Notes: generated from the letters alone by a model not told the origin. A stretch of DNA of 64,000 nt from Mycolicibacterium alvei (GCF_010727325.1 NZ_AP022565.1:248001-312000), one strand, 5' to 3'; shown: positions 25,325 to 35,256, numbered from the stretch's first letter. A program made the numbers and translations.

Positions 25325-28324
25325 ATGGCCAAGCCTGCGACCGACCGCCCGAAACTGCCCAGCGTCGGTCGGCTCGGTCTGGTGCATCCGCAGTCGGCAG
25401 CCGAACTGGAACAGCTCGGCTGGAACACCGAGGCGCACGTCGAGTTGTTGTGGTCGTTGTCGCGCGCACCCGATGCCGACATCGCGCTGCTGGCCATGGT
25501 CCGGTTGGCTGACGCGCTCGAGGCCGGCGTCGACGAACTCAACCGTGCGCTGTTGACCGACAAGGCACTCCGGGGCCGGCTGTTCGGTGTCCTGGGATCC
25601 TCGTTGGCGCTGGGCGATCACCTCATCGCCCATCCGCAATCGTGGCGGTTGCTGGCCGGTGCGGTCGGGCTCCCCGGTGCCGACGAACTGCGCAGCGCCT
25701 TCACCGCGGCCGCGCAGACCGTCGAGATCGACAAGGGCGCAAGCAGTGCCGTGCCCGCACTACGGGATCTCTACCGGGACAGGTTGCTGGTCCTGGCCGC
25801 CCTCGACGTGGCCTCGACCGTCGAGAACGAGCCGGTGCTGCCCTTCGTCGAGGTCGCCGCCCACCTGTCCGATCTGGCCGACGCTGCGCTGGGCGCAGCG
25901 CTGACGGTAGCTACCCGCGTCGTGTGCGAAGACGGGGTAGAGCCGCGGCTGGCAGTCGTCGCCATGGGCAAATGCGGTGCGCGCGAGCTGAATTACGTCA
26001 GCGACGTCGACGTCATCTTCGTGGGGGAGTCCATCCCCGACGGGGATGGCGACGACAACCTGGCCACCGCAACCCGGGTGGCGGGCGAGATGATGCAGTT
26101 CGCCGGCGAGGCGTTCTTCGAGGTCGACGCCGCGTTGCGCCCGGAAGGCAAACGCGGCCAACTGGTCCGGACGCTGGAGTCCCACGTCGCGTACTACCAA
26201 CGCTGGGCGAAAACGTGGGAATTCCAGGCACTGCTCAAGGCCCGTCCCGCCGCGGGTGACACCGAACTCGGAAAGGCCTACCTCGAGGCACTGATGCCCA
26301 TGGTGTGGACCGCCTGCGAGCGTGACGATTTCGTGCCCGAGGTGCAGGCCATGCGCCGACGCGTCGAGGAACTCGTGCCGGCCGGAGTGCGGGCGCGCGA
26401 ACTCAAGCTCGGCACCGGAGGCCTGCGCGACGTCGAATTCGCCGTCCAGCTCCTGCAATTGGTGCACGGACGCAATGACGACTCACTGCACGTAGCGTCC
26501 ACCGTCGACGCGCTGGCGGCCCTCGGCGAAGGCGGCTACATCGGGCGTGACGACACCGCCAATATGACCGCGTCCTACGAATTCCTGCGGCTGCTCGAAC
26601 ACCGGCTGCAGCTGCAGCGGCTCAAGCGCACCCACATGCTGCCCGATGACAGCGACGATGAGGCGTACCGATGGCTGGCACGGGCCGCGCACGTGCGCCC
26701 CGACGGGCGCCGCGATGCGGCGGGTGTACTGCGCGAAGAACTCAAGCGGCAGAGCATGCGGGTGTCGCGACTGCACGCCAAGCTCTTCTACCAGCCGCTG
26801 CTGGAATCGGTGGGCCAGCCGGCACTGGGCATCGGCACCGGTATGAGTACCGAGGCGGCCGAACGACAACTTGCCGCACTGGGTTACGAGGGACCGCAGA
26901 GCGCACTGACCCATCTGGCCGCGCTCACCGGTCAGAGCGGGCGGCGCGGCACCGTGCAGCAGGTGCTGCTGCCGACCCTGTTGGACTGGCTGTCGGACAC
27001 CCCCGACCCGGACGGCGGCCTGCTCGCCTACCGCCGGATCAGCGAGGAACTGGCCGAGCAGCGTTGGTACCTGTCAACCCTGCGCGACGAGGGCGCGGTG
27101 GCCAGGCGGCTCATGCGGATCCTGGGCACCTCGGCCTACATTCCCGAACTGCTGATCCGCGCCCCCGAGGTGATCCTGCTCTACGCCGACGGCCCCAACG
27201 GCCCGAAGCTGCTCGACGGCGATCCCGACAGTCTGGCCCGTGCGCTGGTGGCCTCGGCCGGCCGACACCGGGACCCGGTACGCGCCATCGCTGCGGCCCG
27301 CACGCTGCGCCGTCGGGAACTGGCTCGCATCGCCTCTGCGGATGTCCTGGGCCTGCTCGACGTCATCGACGTGTGCAAGGCGCTGACCGCGGTATGGGTC
27401 GCCGTATTGCAGGCCGCGCTCGACGCCGTGATCCGGGCCAACACAGCCGAATCCGGTGTGCCGGCCCGGATCGCCGTGATCGGGATGGGCCGACTCGGCG
27501 GCGGTGAGCTGGGATACGGCTCGGACGCCGACGTCATGTTCGTGTGCGAACCGAACACCGGTGTCGAGGAGTCGACGGCCGTGCGCTGGTCGGTGAGCAT
27601 CGCCGAACAGGTCAGGGCACTGTTGGGGACACCGAGTGCGGACCCACCGTTGGAGGTCGACACCGGGCTGCGGCCGGAGGGCCGTAGCGGCCCGCTGGTG
27701 CGCACGCTGGCGTCGTATGCGAGCTATTACACGCAGTGGGCCCAGCCGTGGGAGATCCAGGCCCTGCTGCGTGCACATCGGGTGGCCGGCGATCTGGAAC
27801 TCGGGGAACGCTTTCTGCTGATCGCGGACAAGACGCGTTACCCCGCCGGCGGGGTGTCGGCCGAAGCTGTCCAGGAGATCCGCCGGATCAAGGCGCGTAT
27901 GGACGCCGAACGGCTGCCCCGCGGTGCCGACCCCAACACGCACACCAAGCTGGGCCGTGGCGGGTTGGCCGACATCGAGTGGACCGTGCAACTGCTCCAG
28001 CTGCGTTACGCACACACCCTGCCTGCCCTGCACAACACTTCGACGTTGCAGACCCTCGACGCGATCGGCGCGGCAGAACTGGTCGCCGAGAGCGATGTCG
28101 AGTTGTTGCGGGATGCCTGGCTGACGGCCACGCGGGCGCGCAATGCCCTGGTGCTGGTGCGCGGCAAGCCCACCGATCAGCTGCCCGGCCCGGGTCGTCA
28201 GCTCAACGCGGTGGCCCTGGCGGCCGGGTGGGGCAGCGATGACGGCGGGGAGTTCCTGGACAACTACCTGCGGGTGACTCGGCGGGCGAAGAGCGTGGTC
28301 CGCAGGATTTTCGGCGGGGAGTAG
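25325..28324 (+). CDS. glnE: Glutamine synthetase adenylyltransferase/adenylyl-removing enzyme
   Basis: Bifunctional enzyme that adds AMP to, and removes it from, Tyr406 of GlnA1 in response to nitrogen supply. The 999-residue chain has two nucleotidyltransferase domains, each with the paired Asp: Asp227/Asp229 in the N-terminal half (YVSDVDVIF) and Asp734/Asp736 in the C-terminal half (YGSDADVMF). Each is followed by an R-P-E-G-(K/R)-x-G block and a helical domain. I take the ATG at 25325; a GTG immediately before (25322) is possible. It directly follows glnA2; the target gene glnA1 lies 3 kb away on the other strand. Confidence 0.96.
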   Translation: MAKPATDRPKLPSVGRLGLVHPQSAAELEQLGWNTEAHVELLWSLSRAPDADIALLAMVRLADALEAGVDELNRALLTDKALRGRLFGVLGSSLALGDHLIAHPQSWRLLAGAVGLPGADELRSAFTAAAQTVEIDKGASSAVPALRDLYRDRLLVLAALDVASTVENEPVLPFVEVAAHLSDLADAALGAALTVATRVVCEDGVEPRLAVVAMGKCGARELNYVSDVDVIFVGESIPDGDGDDNLATATRVAGEMMQFAGEAFFEVDAALRPEGKRGQLVRTLESHVAYYQRWAKTWEFQALLKARPAAGDTELGKAYLEALMPMVWTACERDDFVPEVQAMRRRVEELVPAGVRARELKLGTGGLRDVEFAVQLLQLVHGRNDDSLHVASTVDALAALGEGGYIGRDDTANMTASYEFLRLLEHRLQLQRLKRTHMLPDDSDDEAYRWLARAAHVRPDGRRDAAGVLREELKRQSMRVSRLHAKLFYQPLLESVGQPALGIGTGMSTEAAERQLAALGYEGPQSALTHLAALTGQSGRRGTVQQVLLPTLLDWLSDTPDPDGGLLAYRRISEELAEQRWYLSTLRDEGAVARRLMRILGTSAYIPELLIRAPEVILLYADGPNGPKLLDGDPDSLARALVASAGRHRDPVRAIAAARTLRRRELARIASADVLGLLDVIDVCKALTAVWVAVLQAALDAVIRANTAESGVPARIAVIGMGRLGGGELGYGSDADVMFVCEPNTGVEESTAVRWSVSIAEQVRALLGTPSADPPLEVDTGLRPEGRSGPLVRTLASYASYYTQWAQPWEIQALLRAHRVAGDLELGERFLLIADKTRYPAGGVSAEAVQEIRRIKARMDAERLPRGADPNTHTKLGRGGLADIEWTVQLLQLRYAHTLPALHNTSTLQTLDAIGAAELVAESDVELLRDAWLTATRARNALVLVRGKPTDQLPGPGRQLNAVALAAGWGSDDGGEFLDNYLRVTRRAKSVVRRIFGGE

Positions 28325-28394
28325 TGCCCCGCGTGCACGACGTCGCAGTGGGTGGTGTTAATAAGGGCGTATAACCAATTCACTGGGAGTCCGG

Positions 28395-29024
28395 ATGAAG
28401 CACACGTTCGACGTCATCAGCGCGGCGGAACATGAACGGCTCGAAGCCCTCTATGAGCCGTTCGCCCGTGCCGTGCGCGAACTCGTGGACGCCGGAGTGC
28501 GTACCGAAGTGGACTCGCAGACCATCGTCGCGGCGACGGCGGCTGTCGAGGCTGTCACCGCCTCGCTGCGCCGCGAACAGCGCGACGGCCCGCACGTGAT
28601 GTTGCATGCCGAGACGAACCGTCCGGTGGTGTGGGCGAATCCGGTCGTCGGCCTGCGCAATGCGATGGCCCCGCCGTTGGTGATCGAACATACCCAGGAC
28701 GGCAGTTGCTGGAGTGAATTCGAGCTGGGCGCCGCTTATGAGGGGCCACTGGGCTGGGTACACGGCGGCATCTGCGCATTGGTGCTCGACCAGATTCTCG
28801 GTGAGGTGGCCAGTGGGGGACTGAACTCGCCGCGCTACACCGGGACCATCACGTGTCGTTACCGCCGTGGCACGCCGCTGGGGGCGCTGCGCGCCGAGGC
28901 GTACATCGACCGGACCGAAGGCGTCAAAACCTTTGCGAAGGGCCACATCAGCGACGGCGACGGAATCACCGTCGAGGCGGAGGGCATCTTCATCACTCCG
29001 GCATGGGCGCGGGACGCCGGATGA
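28395..29024 (+). CDS. PaaI-type hotdog thioesterase
   Basis: A 209-residue protein with an N-terminal helical extension of about 95 residues and a C-terminal hotdog domain. The domain shows YEGPLGWVHGGICALVLDQI, where the His-Gly-Gly-Ile and following Asp match the PaaI active-site helix, and a final KGHISDGDGITVEAEGIF strand. It probably hydrolyses acyl-CoA thioesters; the chain is unknown. GGGAG lies five bases before the ATG. Its stop overlaps the next gene as ATGA. It is part of the block inserted between glnE and glnA1. Confidence 0.85.
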   Translation: MKHTFDVISAAEHERLEALYEPFARAVRELVDAGVRTEVDSQTIVAATAAVEAVTASLRREQRDGPHVMLHAETNRPVVWANPVVGLRNAMAPPLVIEHTQDGSCWSEFELGAAYEGPLGWVHGGICALVLDQILGEVASGGLNSPRYTGTITCRYRRGTPLGALRAEAYIDRTEGVKTFAKGHISDGDGITVEAEGIFITPAWARDAG

Positions 29025-29878
29025 AGTTCTACGTGAGCATGGCTTTCCTGGACACCCGGGAGGCCGTCGAAGTGGCCAGGGCCGCTGACGATCTCGGATA
29101 CGACGGGATGGGCATTCCGGATCACGTGGTGAACCTGGAAACGCTGTCCACGCCGTACCCCTACACCAAGGACGGCAAGCGGCGCTGGGAGGCATTCACC
29201 GACTGGCCGGACCCGTGGGTGATGATCGGCGCGCTGGCGCTCGTCACCACCCGGCTCAAGTTCGTCAACACTGTCTATCTGCCCGCGATGCGCGACCCGT
29301 ACTCGGCTGCGAAAGCCATTGGCACTGCGGCCTATCTGGCTGGTGGCCGGCTGGAACTGGGTATCGGGGTCGGCTGGTGCGAGGAGGAGTTCGAGTTGTT
29401 GGGCCAGCAGTTCGCCCGACGCGGCAAGCGTACCGACGAGATGCTCGAGCTGATGAAGAAGCTGTGGGAGCCCGGGTGGACGGAGTTCTCCGGCGAGTTC
29501 TATTCCACGCCGCGCCTGGAGATGGAGCCCACACCGCCGCCGATCCCGATCTATGTCGGCGGTCTGTCCGATATCGCGCTGCGCCGCGCGGCCCGGCACG
29601 ACGGCTGGATCGGCGATCTGATCTCCACCGAGGCCGCCCTGCAGCGGGTCGACCAGTTGCGTGAGCTGCGCGCCGAGAATGGCTTGACGATGGACGATTT
29701 CACCGTCATCACACCGCTCACCGATGCTTTCACTCCTGAGCACTACGCGCGCGCGGAGGCCGGCGGTATCCAGGGCATCGTCACCATGCCGTGGATGTTC
29801 TACAGCGGACCCGGCGCCACCCTGGCCGAGAAGATCGACGGGATGAAGCGGTTCCGCAAGGACCTCGCGCTGGATTAG
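29021..29878 (+). CDS. LLM-class F420-dependent oxidoreductase
   Basis: A 285-residue luciferase-like TIM-barrel protein of the TIGR03619-type F420-dependent group. Signatures are ARAADDLGYDGMGIPDH, the TRLKFVNTVYLPAMRDPY strand, AAYLAGGRLELGIGVGWCEEEF and PIPIYVGGLSDIALRRAARH. Such enzymes oxidise or reduce diverse substrates using F420 or flavin. The ATG overlaps the stop of the thioesterase gene, so the two are translationally coupled and may act on one pathway. The substrate is not known. Confidence 0.88.
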   Translation: MKFYVSMAFLDTREAVEVARAADDLGYDGMGIPDHVVNLETLSTPYPYTKDGKRRWEAFTDWPDPWVMIGALALVTTRLKFVNTVYLPAMRDPYSAAKAIGTAAYLAGGRLELGIGVGWCEEEFELLGQQFARRGKRTDEMLELMKKLWEPGWTEFSGEFYSTPRLEMEPTPPPIPIYVGGLSDIALRRAARHDGWIGDLISTEAALQRVDQLRELRAENGLTMDDFTVITPLTDAFTPEHYARAEAGGIQGIVTMPWMFYSGPGATLAEKIDGMKRFRKDLALD

Positions 29879-30006
29879 GTGGTCCAGGGCGTGACTGATC
29901 ATTGTGAACAGCGTTGCGCCCAAAGCTTTTTACCTGATCGGGCTGATCCGCCTACGACAAATGTAGGGTGGATGTAAGAACCGGATCCGGACAAAGGAGT
30001 TGGGAA

Positions 30007-30297
30007 ATGCTGTACACCCTCGTTCGTCTGCCGAAGATCAAGGACGGCAAGGATGCTGAGTTCCGTGAATGGTTCGCCCGGTCCAACGAGGCATTCTCGA
30101 AGTACCCCGGATTCATCAGTCGGGTTTTGCTGGAACCGAATCAGGGCGGAAACTACGCCTCAGTCGTGATGCACGAGAGCTTGGAGACATTCCTGGCGAT
30201 GCACAACAGCGAGGAACATGACGTGCTCCGCAATGAGGTCGATGCGTACTTTGAGGGCGACCCGCGCCCGGAGTTCTACACGAAGGTCATCGGCTGA
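30007..30297 (+). CDS. Small dimeric alpha/beta-barrel (ABM-like) protein
   Basis: A 96-residue protein with the beta-alpha-beta-beta-alpha-beta pattern of antibiotic-biosynthesis-monooxygenase-like proteins: MLYTLVRLPKIKDGKDAEFREWF, KYPGFISRVLL, YASVVMHESLETFLAMHNSEEH, then a short C-terminal strand. Members include haem-degrading and quinone-forming enzymes and many of unknown role, so no activity is claimed. A strong AAAGGAG lies seven bases before the ATG. A 128-bp gap separates it from the upstream gene, so it may have its own promoter. Confidence 0.75.
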   Translation: MLYTLVRLPKIKDGKDAEFREWFARSNEAFSKYPGFISRVLLEPNQGGNYASVVMHESLETFLAMHNSEEHDVLRNEVDAYFEGDPRPEFYTKVIG

Positions 30298-30326
30298 GGA
30301 TTCCCGGGCGGGGGTGAGCGACTCGG

Positions 30327-30737
30327 TCAGCGCTTACTGCGCGCCGCATCCAATGCGTAAGCGCCGCCACCGATGGCAGCGAGCAGCAGGAAACCGAAGC
30401 AGAACAGCACGGCGGGTTCGCCACCGTTCTCTATCGGCAACAGGCCTTTCGGCTGATGCTCGGTGAAGTAGGCGAACGCCATCTGGCCCGAGGCGAGGAA
30501 CGCCGCGATCCTGGTGAACAGCCCCACCATGATCAGCAGGCCCAGCACCAACTCGATGACGCCGGCGTACCAGTACGGCCAGTTGCCGACCGGCACGGCG
30601 CCGGCTCCTGAATCGACAGGCCAGGCAAAGAGTTTCGAGGCCCCATGAACGGCGAACATAAAGCCGAGCACGACACGGAACAAGCTGATGACGGCGGGCG
30701 AAAGCGAGCCGAGTCGGGTGTCCAGATTGGTCGTCAT
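30327..30737 (-). CDS. DoxX-family membrane protein
   Basis: A 136-residue protein with four predicted membrane helices: SLFRVVLGFMFAVHGASKLF, YAGVIELVLGLLIMVGLF, an internal IAAFLASGQMAFAYF, and a C-terminal FCFGFLLLAAIGGGAYAL. The HGASKLF pattern and EPAVLFCF are typical of DoxX. Family members in mycobacteria associate with redox and thiol systems. A TATTGT box six bases before the ATG (30744-30749, minus strand) suggests a leaderless transcript. Confidence 0.88.
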   Translation of the reverse strand: MTTNLDTRLGSLSPAVISLFRVVLGFMFAVHGASKLFAWPVDSGAGAVPVGNWPYWYAGVIELVLGLLIMVGLFTRIAAFLASGQMAFAYFTEHQPKGLLPIENGGEPAVLFCFGFLLLAAIGGGAYALDAARSKR

Positions 30738-30743
30738 GGGCCG

Positions 30744-30749
30744 ACAATA
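30744..30749 (-). promoter_or_regulatory. -10 element for leaderless DoxX gene
   Basis: TATTGT on the minus strand ends six bases before the ATG at 30737. Confidence 0.5.
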
Positions 30750-30769
30750 CGCTCAGACGGTCAGGAAAC

Positions 30770-31201
30770 TCACAGCTCCAGCAACACCGTTACCGGGCCG
30801 TCATTGACCAGTTCCACCTGCATATCCGCGCCGAAAACTCCCGTTTCCACCACCGCGCCCAACTGCCTGAGCGCGCTGGCGAATTCGACCACCAGCGGTT
30901 CGGCCACCGGCCCCGGCGCCGCGGCATTCCAGGACGGGCGCCTGCCCTTGTCGGTATTGGCATACAGCGTGAATTGACTGATCACCAAGATGGGGGCGGC
31001 AACGTCGGATGCGGATTTCTCGTCATCGAGGATTCGTAACTGCCAGAGCTTCTCGGCCATCCGCCGGGCCTTGGCGGTGTCATCGCCATGGGTAGCGCCG
31101 ACCAGGGCGAGCAGCCCCTGCGGTTGCGGGTCGATGGCACCGACGATCTGTCCGTCCACCGAAACGCTCGCAGCGCTCACCCGCTGCACCAGTACACGCA
31201 T
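30770..31201 (-). CDS. dtd: D-aminoacyl-tRNA deacylase
   Basis: Dtd removes D-amino acids (and glycine) mischarged onto tRNA. The 143-residue protein carries both cross-subunit motifs: S-Q-F-T-L in the middle and N-D-G-P-V-T near the C-terminus (the Gly-cis-Pro motif), and starts [17 protein letters not shown] as usual. The ATG at 31199-31201 opens the standard-length protein; the reading frame continues upstream but without family similarity. It lies 32 bp from the DoxX gene on the same strand. The upstream end faces the glnA1 terminator at 31307-31334. Confidence 0.96.
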   Translation of the reverse strand: MRVLVQRVSAASVSVDGQIVGAIDPQPQGLLALVGATHGDDTAKARRMAEKLWQLRILDDEKSASDVAAPILVISQFTLYANTDKGRRPSWNAAAPGPVAEPLVVEFASALRQLGAVVETGVFGADMQVELVNDGPVTVLLEL

Positions 31202-31300
31202 GGGCCCATTGTGCGGGGGAGCAGCTCGCTTTCTGCACCGGGGCTGTGCCTGTCGAATATCAGCGACCCAGGGGTGGAAATCGATGCCCGCTGCCGATAC

Positions 31301-31334
31301 GAAAAACCGGGTGGCCCCGAAGGGAACCACCCGG
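31301..31334 (-). terminator. Intrinsic terminator downstream of glnA1
   Basis: On the minus strand CCGGGTGG and CCACCCGG (31327-31334 and 31307-31314) form a perfect 8-bp stem with a 12-nt loop, followed by TTTTTC (31301-31306). On the plus strand the stem is followed by CCTTTTC. It closes the glnA1 transcript before dtd. Confidence 0.75.
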
Positions 31335-31352
31335 CCTTTTCGTCGGACGACT

Positions 31353-31452
31353 TAAACGTCGCGTCGGCGAGCCGACCTAAACGTCGCGTCGGCGAGCCGA
31401 CCTAAACGTCGCGTCGGCGAGCCGACCTAAACGTCGCGTCGGCGAGCCGACC
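31353..31452. repeat. Four tandem 25-bp repeats after the glnA1 stop codon
   Basis: Four copies of a 25-bp unit (minus strand: GACGTTTAGGTCGGCTCGCC plus GACGC) run without interruption; only the last copy differs, by one base. Each contains the perfect hairpin GTCGGC-N2-GCCGAC (31363-31376, 31388-31401, 31413-31426, 31438-31451). Each also carries a copy of the last sense codons and stop of glnA1 (GAC GTT TAG), so the array appears to have grown from the gene's own 3' end. The first hairpin abuts the TAG. Confidence 0.9.
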
Positions 31453-32888
31453 TAAACGTCGTAGTACAGCGAGAACTCGTAGGGGTGAGGCCGGATCTGG
31501 ATCGGCAGGATCTCGTTCTCCCGCTTGTAGGAGATCCAGGTTTCGATCAGGTCCTCGGTGAACACGCCACCCTCGGTCAGGTACTCGTGGTCTTCTTCGA
31601 GCTTGTCGATCACGGCGGCCAGCGAGGTCGGGGCCTGCGGGATGTTGGCGGCCTCGTCCGGCGGCAGCTCGTAGAGGTCCTTGTCGACCGGGGCCAGCGG
31701 CTCGATCTTCTTCTTGATGCCGTCGATGCCAGCCATCAGCATGGCCGCGAAAGCCAGGTACGGGTTACCCGAGCTGTCCGGGCAGCGGAACTCGAGGCGC
31801 TTGGCCTTCGGGTTGTTGCCGGTGATCGGGATACGCACACAGGCCGACCGGTTGCGCTGGCTGTACACCAGGTTGATCGGAGCCTCGTAGCCCGGCACCA
31901 GACGCTTGTAGGAGTTCACCGTCGGGTTGGTGAACGCCAGCAGCGACGGGGCGTGGTGCAGGATGCCGCCGATGTAGTGGCGGGCCAGATCGGACAGGCC
32001 GGCGTAGCCGGACTCGTCGTGGAACAGCGGCTTGCCGTCCTTCCACAGCGACTGGTGGGCGTGCATGCCCGAACCGTTGTCACCGAACAGCGGCTTGGGC
32101 ATGAAGGTGACGGTCTTGCCGTTCTGCCATGCGGTGTTCTTGATGATGTACTTGAACAGCTGCACATCATCGGCTGCGTGCAGCAGCGTGTTGAACTTGT
32201 AGTTGATCTCGGCCTGGCCGGCGGTGCCCACTTCGTGGTGGCCGCGCTCCAGGGTGAACCCGGCGTTGGTCAGGTTGGTCGACATCTCGTCGCGCAGGTC
32301 GACGTAGTGGTCATACGGCGCCACGGGGAAGTAGCCGCCCTTGGGGCGGACCTTGTAACCGAGGTTGGGACCGCCGTCGGCCTCGAAGGGCTCGCCGGTG
32401 TTCCACCACGCCGACTCGGAATCCACCTCGTAGAAGGTGCCGTTCATCTTGGAGTCGAAGCTCACCGAGTCGAAGATGTAGAACTCGGCCTCGGCACCGA
32501 AGAAACAGGTATCGGCGATACCGGTGCTCGCCAGGTAGTTCTCCGCCTTGCGGGCCACGTTGCGCGGGTCGCGTGAGTACGCCTCACGGGTGAAGGGGTC
32601 GTGCACGAAGAAGTTCAGGTTCAGCGTCTTGGCGGCGCGGAACGGGTCGATGCGCGCGGTATCGGGGTCCGGCAGCAGCATCATGTCGGATTCGTGGATC
32701 GACTGGAAACCGCGCACCGACGAGCCGTCGAACGCGAGACCGTCCTCGAAGACGCTCGCGTCGAACGCGGACGCCGGGATCGAGAAGTGCTGGACGACGC
32801 CGGGCAGATCGCAGAAGCGAATGTCGACGTACTCGACATTTTCGTCCTTGATCAGCTTGAAGATGTCGTCGGACGTCTTTTCTGCCAC
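31452..32888 (-). CDS. glnA1: Type I glutamine synthetase GlnA1
   Basis: Main ammonia-assimilating enzyme, making glutamine from glutamate, ammonia and ATP as a dodecamer. The chain is 478 residues, identical in length to M. tuberculosis GlnA1. Key blocks: [31 protein letters not shown], the ATP-site [27 protein letters not shown], and Tyr406 in D-K-D-L-Y-E-L-P, the site modified by GlnE. The GTG at 32886-32888 is preceded by AAAGGAG; a longer frame to 32936 has no support. A GlnR-like box lies 74 bp upstream of the GTG. Downstream are the tandem repeat array and a terminator. Confidence 0.97.
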   Translation of the reverse strand: MAEKTSDDIFKLIKDENVEYVDIRFCDLPGVVQHFSIPASAFDASVFEDGLAFDGSSVRGFQSIHESDMMLLPDPDTARIDPFRAAKTLNLNFFVHDPFTREAYSRDPRNVARKAENYLASTGIADTCFFGAEAEFYIFDSVSFDSKMNGTFYEVDSESAWWNTGEPFEADGGPNLGYKVRPKGGYFPVAPYDHYVDLRDEMSTNLTNAGFTLERGHHEVGTAGQAEINYKFNTLLHAADDVQLFKYIIKNTAWQNGKTVTFMPKPLFGDNGSGMHAHQSLWKDGKPLFHDESGYAGLSDLARHYIGGILHHAPSLLAFTNPTVNSYKRLVPGYEAPINLVYSQRNRSACVRIPITGNNPKAKRLEFRCPDSSGNPYLAFAAMLMAGIDGIKKKIEPLAPVDKDLYELPPDEAANIPQAPTSLAAVIDKLEEDHEYLTEGGVFTEDLIETWISYKRENEILPIQIRPHPYEFSLYYDV

Positions 32889-32961
32889 TTCAGTGTTCTC
32901 CTTTACTGGTAACCCGCGGGTTGACGCTAAGGACACGATGTTGCGCAGTCGTCAACCATAT

Positions 32962-32977
32962 GTTGCGCGCAAGTTAC
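32962..32977 (-). promoter_or_regulatory. GlnR-like box upstream of glnA1
   Basis: On the minus strand GTAAC-N6-GCAAC matches the actinobacterial GlnR consensus GTnAC-N6-GnAAC at all defined bases. It lies in the 156-bp divergent gap between glnA1 and the RDD gene, 74 bp before the glnA1 GTG, a position suited to activation of glnA1 under nitrogen limitation. Confidence 0.6.
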
Positions 32978-33032
32978 GCGATGGCCGTTCGCTGTGACGT
33001 GAGCTACTCACCGCCACTCAACCGGACCAGCC

Positions 33033-33038
33033 TATTCT
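33033..33038 (+). promoter_or_regulatory. -10 element for leaderless RDD gene
   Basis: TATTCT ends six bases before the ATG at 33045. Confidence 0.5.
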
Positions 33039-33044
33039 GACCCT

Positions 33045-33530
33045 ATGGCGCGCACGATGGGAACTTGGCTGTCCGGACCAGGACCGTTCGACGCCGGTGA
33101 CGGCGAGGACACCCAGGATGGCCGGGGTAAATACTCCGGTGAACGCCTCGGCTTGCCCGAATCCGGCCCCGGCTCGATTGCCCGCATGGGCCGGCGGGTC
33201 GGTGCGCTCCTGATCGATTGGCTGGTGGCCTACGGGCTGGCGGGTCTGGTGATGGCCCTGGGCCTGATTTCGCTGCCGATGCTCTCCACAGCGGTGCTGG
33301 TGATCTGGATGGTGCTGGGAACGATCGCCGTGCGGCTGTTTTCGTTCACCCCGGGTCAGCTCGCGGTAGGTCTGGTCGTGGTGCCGGCCGACGGCCGCGA
33401 CGGGATCGGCACCGTCCGGGCGTTTCTGCGGGTGGTGTTGATTGCGCTGGTGATCCCGCCGCTCGTGTCCGACACCGACATGCGTGGTCTGCACGACCGG
33501 CTGACGTTCACCGCCGTGGTGCGCCGCTAG
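33045..33530 (+). CDS. RDD-family membrane protein
   Basis: A 161-residue protein with a polar N-terminal segment of about 48 residues and three hydrophobic helices forming an RDD domain. The defining Arg and Asp are in RRVGALLIDWLVAYG, and the third motif in DMRGLHDRLTFTAVV. It sits at the glnA1 boundary as in other mycobacteria. RDD proteins are poorly characterised and no transport substrate is known here. It converges on the DUF4191 gene with a 24-bp gap. Confidence 0.85.
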   Translation: MARTMGTWLSGPGPFDAGDGEDTQDGRGKYSGERLGLPESGPGSIARMGRRVGALLIDWLVAYGLAGLVMALGLISLPMLSTAVLVIWMVLGTIAVRLFSFTPGQLAVGLVVVPADGRDGIGTVRAFLRVVLIALVIPPLVSDTDMRGLHDRLTFTAVVRR

Positions 33531-33554
33531 GCGGGTTCGGCCCAAGCGCGCGCG

Positions 33555-34307
33555 TTACTTGCGGCGGGCGGTGCGCTGCACACCGCGCATCTTCGCGCCG
33601 GCGGGCAGCGGGCCCTTGGGCATCCCGGCCGGGCCGGACTTGGTGCCCAGAGCGGCGAGCCGGGACTCGATCGAGTCCATCTGCTTGACCGTGATGTTCG
33701 CCGGCAGCTTGTTCAGGTGGCGCTCAAGCTTGGACAGCGCCACCTGACCCTCGCCGTTACCGACCACGATGTCGTAGATCGGGATATCGCCGACCAGACG
33801 TGCGGTGCGCTTCTTCTCCTGGGCCAGCAGCGGCTTGACCCGATTGGCCGCACCCTCACCGACGAAGATCACACCCGGCCGGCCGATCACCCGGTGCACC
33901 GCGTCGAAATGACCGGTCGCCGCGACACCAGGGGTGACGCGCCACTTGCCGCGAAGATTGTCCAGTGCCCAGGCCGCGGCACCCGTCTGACCCTCGGCCT
34001 TCGTGTACACCGACTTCTGGGCCCGGCGGCCGAAGATGATGAACGCGACCAGCGCGCCCAGCACGACGCCGAGCGGGATCATCGTGTACATCGTGAACCC
34101 GCCGATGAGCAGACCGGCGACCACCGAGGCGGCCACGATCAGCACGAACGCGCCGATCATGTACGGCAGCAGACGCTTGTCCTCTTTGCGCTGGATCTGG
34201 AATGCCTGCCACAGCTGACTGCGCCGCTGTCTGGAGGCCGCCTTACGGGCAGCCTTCGCCTCGGCCTTTGCCGCCTTGGTCTCTGCGGCATTGCGGTTTT
34301 TCGCCAT
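33555..34307 (-). CDS. DUF4191 membrane protein
   Basis: A 250-residue protein with a very basic N-terminus (Lys/Ala/Arg-rich, about 45 residues), two adjacent membrane helices (LLPYMIGAFVLIVAASVVAGLL and MYTMIPLGVVLGALVAFIIF), and a cytoplasmic domain beginning near VYTKAEGQTGAAAWAL. The C-terminus is again Arg/Lys-rich. This layout matches DUF4191 (Rv2219). The ATG lies four bases after the lipA stop, so it is the last gene of the lipB-lipA unit. Function unknown; its constant position by lipA suggests a link to lipoate metabolism, which is inference. Confidence 0.85.
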   Translation of the reverse strand: MAKNRNAAETKAAKAEAKAARKAASRQRRSQLWQAFQIQRKEDKRLLPYMIGAFVLIVAASVVAGLLIGGFTMYTMIPLGVVLGALVAFIIFGRRAQKSVYTKAEGQTGAAAWALDNLRGKWRVTPGVAATGHFDAVHRVIGRPGVIFVGEGAANRVKPLLAQEKKRTARLVGDIPIYDIVVGNGEGQVALSKLERHLNKLPANITVKQMDSIESRLAALGTKSGPAGMPKGPLPAGAKMRGVQRTARRK

Positions 34308-34311
34308 TGGT

Positions 34312-35256
34312 TCAGGATACGGGGGGTTGATCCGCGAACCGAACCCGCGCGGCCTGGGCATAGAGCCGGCCCGCACGATAGGACGACCGCACCAGCGGTC
34401 CGGCCAGCACGCCGGCAAATCCGAGGCCCTCGGCATAGCTCGACAACTCGACGAACTCGTCGGGGTGCACCCAGCGTTCGACCGGGTGGTGACGCGGGGA
34501 GGGCCGCAGGTACTGGGTGATGGTGACGATGTCGCAGCCCGCGTCGTGCAGGTCACGCAGCGCGGTCTGCACCTCCTCGATGGTCTCGCCCATGCCGAGG
34601 ATCAGGTTCGACTTGGTGACCAGACCGACGTTGCGGGCGGCGGTGATCACCGCCAGGCTGCGGTCGTAACGGAACGCCGGACGGATGCGTTTGAAGATGC
34701 GCGGCACCGTTTCGACGTTGTGCGCGAACACCTCTGGGCGCGATTCGAAAACCTCTGCCAACTGGTCGGGGTCGCCGTTGAAGTCCGGCGCCAGCAGTTC
34801 CACGCCGGTGTTCGGGTTGAGTCGCTTGATGTAGCGAACGGTCTCGGCGTAGAGCCAGGCCCCGCCGTCGGGCAGGTCGTCGCGGGCCACCCCGGTCACC
34901 GTGGAGTAGCGCAGACCCATCGCCTGCACGCTCTCGGCGACGCGGCGCGGCTCGTCACGGTCCAGCTCGGCCGGCTTGCCGGTGTCGATCTGGCAGAAGT
35001 CGCACCGGCGCGTGCACTGCTCACCGCCGATCAGGAAGGTGGCTTCCCGGTCCTCCCAGCATTCGAAGATGTTGGGGCAGCCCGCCTCTTCGCATACCGT
35101 GTGCAGGCCTTCGCGGCGCACCAACCCCTTGAGCTCGGTGTACTCCGGGCCCATCTTGGCGCGGGTCTTGATCCACGGTGGCTTGCGTTCGATGGGCGTC
35201 TGCGCGTTCCGCACTTCCAGACGCAGCAGTTTCCGACCTTCAGGCACCACAGTCAC
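34312..35256 (-). CDS. lipA: Lipoyl synthase
   Basis: Radical-SAM enzyme that inserts two sulfur atoms into the octanoyl chain on lipoyl domains. The 314-residue protein has both cluster motifs: an auxiliary set from [13 protein letters not shown] and the radical-SAM CxxxCxxC as CTRRCDFC. The C-terminal RSSYRAG supplies the serine ligand. The GTG at 35254-35256 is used. lipB ends four bases upstream and the DUF4191 gene begins four bases downstream. Its product serves DlaT at 36932-38674 and the glycine cleavage H protein, which is not in this window. Confidence 0.97.
   Translation of the reverse strand: MTVVPEGRKLLRLEVRNAQTPIERKPPWIKTRAKMGPEYTELKGLVRREGLHTVCEEAGCPNIFECWEDREATFLIGGEQCTRRCDFCQIDTGKPAELDRDEPRRVAESVQAMGLRYSTVTGVARDDLPDGGAWLYAETVRYIKRLNPNTGVELLAPDFNGDPDQLAEVFESRPEVFAHNVETVPRIFKRIRPAFRYDRSLAVITAARNVGLVTKSNLILGMGETIEEVQTALRDLHDAGCDIVTITQYLRPSPRHHPVERWVHPDEFVELSSYAEGLGFAGVLAGPLVRSSYRAGRLYAQAARVRFADQPPVS

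Noticed and set aside
31353..31452. Possible CRISPR-like array
   Set aside because: The 25-bp units are directly adjacent without unique spacers, and no cas gene is nearby; this is a simple tandem repeat.
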